Position numbers and translations under genes: made by a program
Assembly: GCF_902148845.1 (NCBI RefSeq)
Contig: NW_021941374.1
Location: 2,279,050-2,343,049 of the forward strand
Reading direction: 5' to 3'
Origin: Salarias fasciatus
Lineage: Eukaryota; Chordata; Actinopteri; Blenniiformes; Blenniidae
Length of the DNA stretch: 64,000 nt
Part shown: positions 59,818-64,000 of the stretch, piece after piece
How the letters are laid out: the number at the start of each line of letters is the position of its first letter
Numbering within the stretch: position 1 is the first letter of the stretch
The notes under the pieces: model-generated
The model's input: only the letters and a program-made list of their open reading frames with translations
Told to the model about the DNA's origin: nothing
Databases searched by the model: none

Positions 59818-60111
59818 AGCTTCCACGTTTGTAGCTTGGTCACGGACAGTTGGAACCGATCCAGGCGTTAGCTTCAGCTTCTTGGTGAATCCTGATGTAA
59901 ACTGGCCCTCGTTGTGAAAGCAGTCCGGAGTGAAGTGGTGAGCACACACATACAACTTCTTAGGCGTTCTTGCGGGTGCATCTCCCTCGAAAATGAAATG
60001 AATCCACTGGACCCTCAAACCCTCAGACAAAGGCGGCAAAAACAGACTGCGGTGCTGGCTAGTGCAGCCGACAACAGAGCAGCTGCCGGGCTTCGCATGT
60101 TCCTTCACCAT
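59818..60111 (-). CDS. THAP zinc-finger exon of the Kolobok transposase
   Basis: Starts [20 protein letters not shown] and is a complete C2CH THAP domain: C-x4-C, the WIHFIF core, C-x2-H (CAHHF), and a C-terminal TPGSVPTV like the AVPT box. THAP domains bind DNA; in transposases they recognise the element's ends. The exon ends at a GTAAGA donor at 59817. The intron that follows contains the gypsy-like fossil. Confidence 0.85.
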
Positions 60112-60383
60112 GTTTACTGAACCAGCAGCGTTTTCCGGGGTGCTGAATAAACATTAGTGTGGGCGGTGTTACCAACCCCGAGGAGGAGCGACTTGGGTTT
60201 TTGACGTCACACCAGGGAATTTCAAAACGGAGCGTTTGAGCACACATTTACTGAAAGGTGGAGCAAACGAGAAGAGAGAATAGTTTTTTCTCATTTTTGG
60301 GGGGTTTGTGCACAGGCTCATGATGCATATTATTGTTACAAAATCATTGTAAAGTGGATTTTTTCATAATATGGGACCTTTAA

Positions 60384-61109
60384 AATCTTCCACAAAAGTC
60401 GGAGGGTGTGGCTGTGGCCACAAAATGACATTTTTGCCGTGTAAATAGCATGAACACGATCCGCTCAGACTTCACATGCATCATAGTCCAGAGCTGACCA
60501 AGGCCTTATGATGACAATAACCATCAGCAATAGCACCACCTGCTGAAAAAAAAACAAACAAACAAATTGAACTGCATGTCCATTTTTCAAGAGTAGGCTC
60601 ATCCTTGTGGGTAATTCAAAATTAGTTCAGTTGTGTCCAATCGATCAGAAAGGGATTGAAGAAATGCCATTAAAATCTACACAAAACTTTGATATTTGCC
60701 ATCAATGAAAATAACCTTAACATGATCCAATCTGAATCACTTTGACAAGTTTTATCAGTTTCCAGATCTGACTATGGCCATTATGGCACGTGCTGGAACA
60801 GGAAGTGCAGTGTGACTCGCCTGAACACGCTCTAATTGAGCTCAAACTTTCCATGTTTGAACACAGTCTGACCCTGATGACAAATACAAGATGGCTGTGT
60901 GTTAGTTGGTCTCCCACAAGCAGAGTTGGGGTCCGTTACTCAAAAAAGTAAAGAGTTACTTGTTACTTTTGAAAAAAGTAGTGCCTTGCACTACTTGATT
61001 ACTCCATGGAAATAGTAAAGAAGTTACACTACTCGTTACTGCATAGTGCTCCGCGGAGCTGTGGTCCGGTATATCCTTCCGTGGAGCGCTGCGCATGAGC
61101 AGAACTGTG
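60384..61109. other. Non-coding stretch with a dispersed repeat
   Basis: 60384-60920 holds nothing recognisable. From about 60925 to 61105 there is a segment rich in AGTTACTTGTTACTTTTG and TTACTCC, typical of a dispersed fish repeat of uncertain family. Confidence 0.4.
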
Positions 61110-61730
61110 TGTATCGATGGTATTAATTCATTGTCAATGGGAAAGTAATCGATCCTAGTGAAAGTATGGTGGACGTGTGAGAAAAAAAAAGTATTCTCTC
61201 TTATTTGGATGGAGGAAACGCCACACATCAGAAACACCAAAATCAGAAAGAAAGGATGACTGAGGCAGCCCTACTAACTGAGCCTGGGTTGGGAGAGGAA
61301 CGATCCAGCCCGGGATCTAACCAGCAATTAAAATATCCACCAAGCACAAGCGAGTATGAGCTCAGATCTGGGAGAGAAGCAAAAAATCGTTCAAAAAAGC
61401 CCACATCATCCACATTTGGAGCATAAACATTGGCGAGCACAATCTTTGTATTATATAACTTCCCTGAGACAATGACGAAACGGCCATTAGTATCCGATAT
61501 AACATTGTGATGCACAAAAGGGATATTTTTGTCAACAAGGATTGAAACGCCCCTAGCTTTCGCTTGGAATGAGGAATGGAAATGCTGACCCGCCCACCGT
61601 GTCATCAAGCGAGTACTATCGGAGTCACGAATATGTGTCTCTTGCAAAAAAACAAATGCTGCCTTAAATTGTTTTATATGCGAAAAAACCCTCCTCCTCT
61701 TAACAGGATGATTTAAACCTTTGACATTCT
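61110..61730 (-). pseudogene. L1-like ORF2 endonuclease fragment
   Basis: VFLQETHIRDSDSTRL (catalytic Glu), IVLANVYAPNVDD, and FFSHVHHTFTRIDYF (the S/T-RIDY motif) are recognisable. At least two frame changes occur: near 61245 (SVSRAASVILSF continues as SDFGVSDVWRFLHPNKREY) and in a T-run near 61190. VLGGYFNCWLD replaces the usual GDFN, changing a metal-binding Asp to Tyr. Confidence 0.75.
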
Positions 61731-62378
61731 AGCTAACAAATTTTAATGATCTATCCACTGTCTCCAGCTAAAGCTGCAGGGTGATCAGTATGATTTATAT
61801 CAAAGTTCCAGGGATATAAAGGACAGAATGAACCAAAGGACCCCTGTACATGACTTGTATAGGCTAAGAAATCAATACTGGCATCAGAAAAACTCACCCC
61901 TTGCCCACCCACCCCAAAACAAGACAGCTGCTGAAAAACATAGCAGCAAGCTCTCCAATCCCCCCATAATTAACATTCCTATAAAAAATCTTCCTGTCAT
62001 TTGAAACTAATATCTTCAACTCCTTATTTTAGTGTTAAAATGTACTCAACACTCCACACTTAGACTAGTCTGGAAGCACAAGCAAAAAAAAAACACAACA
62101 TTCCCTGTACATCTTTATGTGCTGTTAGCTCTATAGAGTCTTATATGAAGAAAAAAATAAAAATAAGGTATGTTGCTTAAAATATAAACATAAACTTGCA
62201 AGTGTTCCTCACTCCAAAATGTAACGGTTCACTGAGTTCAAGTCTGGGGAACATACTCACATACGTGCGTGCAGCCGGGGTCAGTATGATGTAATGGTTT
62301 AATAGACTGCCCGGCCGAGATGAAAGATAACATGATAGCAGGTTAATCCGTCGGGTGCAGTCATCACACAGTCTTTTA

Positions 62379-63323
62379 TTATGAAGGAGATGTGCGAGGA
62401 AGGTCGTTGATGAATTTCCGCACCTCATCGGCCGAGCGTAACCACTTCTTGTCTCCGTTGGGGAGTGTAATGCGGAGCCGTGCAGGATATAGAAGAGAGG
62501 GTTTAAACCCGCGGCTGTAAAGATCCGCCATAACTTCCCTGTATTCGGCTCGCTGACTCAAAACCTCAGGGCTGTAGTCTTCAACAACTCGGACTTGCTG
62601 CCCGAGGTAATCCAGCTTCCCTCTGCGGCGGGCTTCGCGGATCAGGAGGTCCTTGATCTGATAGCGGTGCAGACGGAGGATGACGGGACGCGGTCTCTGT
62701 CCGGGGGCTGGTTTTGCTGTTAGCGAGCAGTGAGCTCTGTCAATCTCGGGCGGGGATGGAAGTATCTCTTTTCCAAAAACCTCGCACAGCAGATCGGAAA
62801 AAAAAGCTGTAGGTTTCCCACCTTCAGTAGACTCTGCCAGGCCCAGAATGCGGATGCTTTGTCTTCTGCTGCGACCCTCTAAGTCAGCGACTTTAGCCGT
62901 TAGCTTGGAATTACTTTCTTGCAGGCTGGAGCAAACATTTTCTAGCTCGCTGACACGTTGGCTCAAGTCCTCCGATATGAGCTCGAGAGACGAAAGGCGC
63001 TGACCGTGATCATCAACTGTGGAGCAGATCTGGTCGAGTTTGCTTTCCAGCTGGTTGAAAGAGGTTTTAAAGTCGGCAGCTAGCACTTGTCTGTGTTGGT
63101 CAAGTAGCTCAGAGATAGCCTCCATAGTGAAGCAAGCAGTTTGATCGTCTTTTTTCCCTGGTCTGCTGCGCAGTGAAGTCATTATGAAGCAAACGTAAGT
63201 TACAGAGAAAAAGAAAAAAAACGAATAATTCAATATAAATGATCCAGTTTGCGAGTTAAAGGGGTGAATGAGTAAGGAAAAAACAGAGTAAGCAGGAGCT
63301 CTTGCGCGCGGTGTCCACTCCAT
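62379..63323 (-). CDS. L1-like ORF1 protein
   Basis: 314 codons, with likely true start at the internal MTSLRSRPGKKDDQ. Coiled coil over SSLELISEDLSQRVSELENV and SLQESNSKLTAKVADLEG; then the L1 RNA-recognition region (RRQSIRILGLAESTEG; EIDRAHCSL; PRPVILRLHRYQIKDLLI) and the C-terminal domain (VRVVEDYSPEVLSQRAEY; GFKPSLLYPARLRITLPNGD). The protein is an RNA-binding trimer in known L1 elements. The frame is open and looks whole. Confidence 0.85.
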   Translation of the reverse strand: MEWTPRARAPAYSVFSLLIHPFNSQTGSFILNYSFFFFFSVTYVCFIMTSLRSRPGKKDDQTACFTMEAISELLDQHRQVLAADFKTSFNQLESKLDQICSTVDDHGQRLSSLELISEDLSQRVSELENVCSSLQESNSKLTAKVADLEGRSRRQSIRILGLAESTEGGKPTAFFSDLLCEVFGKEILPSPPEIDRAHCSLTAKPAPGQRPRPVILRLHRYQIKDLLIREARRRGKLDYLGQQVRVVEDYSPEVLSQRAEYREVMADLYSRGFKPSLLYPARLRITLPNGDKKWLRSADEVRKFINDLPRTSPS

Positions 63324-63349
63324 GCAGCAGCTGACAGGAAGTCGTCCCA

Positions 63350-63400
63350 GACATTCAAGCCCTGTTTAAAAAAAAAAAAAAAAAAAAAAACAGGGCTTCA
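63350..63400. repeat. Poly(A) tract bounded by an inverted AAGCCCTGTTT repeat
   Basis: AAGCCCTGTTT, about two dozen A, then AAACAGGGCTT, forming a possible hairpin around the A-run. Confidence 0.8.
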
Positions 63401-63585
63401 AAGATCTTGTATGGGAACTTCAAAGAGATGGAAATGAAATGTTGATTTGATTCCAGTGGGTGTTATTAGTCTTATAGGACATAGAAGCATGAGTTGATGG
63501 TGACTGGATTAACTTCATTTGTTCAATTTACCGAAGTCTACTGGGCACTGACTGGATCACGGATATCATTACAGTTTAAAGCTAT

Positions 63586-63756
63586 CAAAAGATTGATTGA
63601 GTGATTGATTGACTGAAAAAGGTTTCCTTGACAGTGCATTCAAATGTCACCAAGATGCGGAAAAGCTTACAGCACCTGGTATTCCTAGGCAGTCTCCCAT
63701 CCCACTACTAACCAGGCCCTAGCCTTCTTAGCTTCCAAGATCAGACGAGATCGGGC
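63586..63756 (-). pseudogene. Orphan 5S unit fragment, same orientation as the array
   Basis: Spacer (GATTGATTGAGTGATTG) and the 3' 94 bp of a 5S gene (63663-63756), lacking about 26 bp of the 5' end where T-rich sequence takes over. It keeps the canonical AGCTAAG box A start, like the left-edge fragment and unlike the interior. It lies about 16.7 kb past the last array unit. Confidence 0.9.
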
Positions 63757-63874
63757 ATTTTTTTTTTTCTTTTATTATCAAAAAAATACAAAAAATTCCA
63801 TTTTCCATAAATTATTAAAAACTTTCCACATTACATTTTTTTCCTCTTTTGAAATAAAAAACCAGAACATTCTC

Positions 63875-64000
63875 TTAAAGGGGCACTATCATGCAAAATT
63901 CACTTTTTGTATGTTTTAAACTTGTTATATAGCTATATACTCACCAAAAACACCCGCAAAGCATTTTTTTCCTTCGTGCCTGTGTGTATGAGCTTTCCTG
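63875..64000. mobile_element. TTAA-type MITE, copy 3, cut by the window edge
   Basis: TTAA followed by AGGGGCACTATCATGC, then the same subterminal sequence as copy 1 (AAAATTCACTTTTTGTATG). Same orientation as copy 1. Confidence 0.85.

Larger units (their letters stand above)
52656..60111 (-). pseudogene. Kolobok THAP-domain transposase gene, spliced, about eleven exons
   Basis: Exons traced by splice sites and phase: 60111-59818 (THAP finger: CSVVGC near the start, [13 protein letters not shown]), 55784 to about 55657, 55505-55266, 55154-54952, 54596-54523, 54382-54223, 54095-54019, about 53920-53748, 53503 to about 53262, 53060-52889, 52789-52656. The catalytic core reads IIGGDMRADS, then GHSAKFRSYTMMDLN, VVDIQLVQ, NEVGGSYHMEKE, and DVWHMAKG, characteristic of Kolobok transposases; such enzymes cut and reinsert the element at TTAA. 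The copy is damaged: a frame change in exon 3 (about 55380), one near 53807 where a conserved Asp-Arg-His area continues into YLRESN, and a TAG in the exon at 53.28 kb. The last exon was not identified with certainty. Confidence 0.75.
52338..60383 (-). mobile_element. Kolobok-type DNA transposon, 8.0 kb, nearly complete
   Basis: TTAA at both outer ends (52338-52341, 60380-60383) and 15-bp perfect inverted repeats AGGTCCCATATTATG. The TTAA target site together with a THAP-containing transposase is the signature of the Kolobok superfamily. The transposase gene runs on the minus strand from a THAP exon at 60111 to about 52656. Intron 1 carries a gypsy-like fossil (56114-59100), about 3 kb of the total length. 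The sub-terminal regions (52360-52600, 60120-60370) are non-coding. Confidence 0.85.
61110..63345 (-). mobile_element. L1-like LINE, 5' portion (ORF1 and start of ORF2)
   Basis: ORF1 lies at 62379-63323 and the endonuclease start of ORF2 at about 61730-61110 on the minus strand. The copy stops inside the endonuclease (TRIDYFPIDNELIPSIHTV) where another repeat begins. Like the RTE-like copy at 5.6 kb, it has its 5' part and lacks the 3' part. Confidence 0.8.

Overview
The window looks like teleost fish genomic DNA of repeat-rich, heterochromatin-like character. The evidence is indirect: vertebrate-type 5S rDNA, and fish-typical mobile families (L2-like, L1-like and RTE/Rex3-like LINEs, a Kolobok transposon with a THAP transposase, a CACTA-like element, a BED/hAT element, a gypsy-like fossil with a MYND finger). 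I found no ordinary single-copy host gene.

The centre, about 14.36-42.0 kb plus a small remnant at 46.5-46.9 kb, is a tandem 5S rRNA array on the minus strand. I count 91 full or near-full copies and two edge fragments. Each unit is a 120-bp 5S gene, a pol III T-run terminator, a TATA-like motif about 31 bp upstream of the start, and an AT-rich spacer with a GATA microsatellite. Two subfamilies occupy adjacent blocks: type A (unit 301 bp, 14.7-25.2 kb) and type B (unit about 305 bp, changing in 4-bp steps with the number of GATA repeats, 25.5-42.0 kb). Damaged units mark the boundary. All interior copies share substitutions in the internal promoter relative to the canonical vertebrate 5S gene, while the edge fragments keep the canonical box A base.

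Left of the array: 0-4.4 kb holds hAT/BED fragments, small inverted-repeat elements and a spliced BED-finger hAT gene; 5.6-7.0 kb the 5' part of an RTE-like LINE; 8.7-14.36 kb a ~372-bp satellite that abuts the 5S array and is split by a 3.9-kb CACTA-like element carrying a spliced gene.

Right of the array: an L2-like LINE (42.0-46.5 kb) sits inside the last units with a 7-bp target duplication. Then come an L1 ORF1 fragment, a 2.5-kb inverted-repeat element with a TTAA MITE nested in it, another TTAA MITE, and an 8.0-kb Kolobok transposon (52.34-60.38 kb) whose spliced transposase gene I could follow over about eleven exons. Its first intron contains the gypsy-like fossil. A 5' L1 piece (61.1-63.3 kb), an orphan 5S fragment (63.66 kb) in the same orientation as the array, and the start of another TTAA MITE close the window.

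The genes do not form a pathway. The window is a 5S locus shaped by concerted evolution, with mobile elements piled on its margins. Whether the array makes 5S rRNA, for instance an oocyte-type 5S, or is a 5S-derived satellite cannot be settled from sequence alone.
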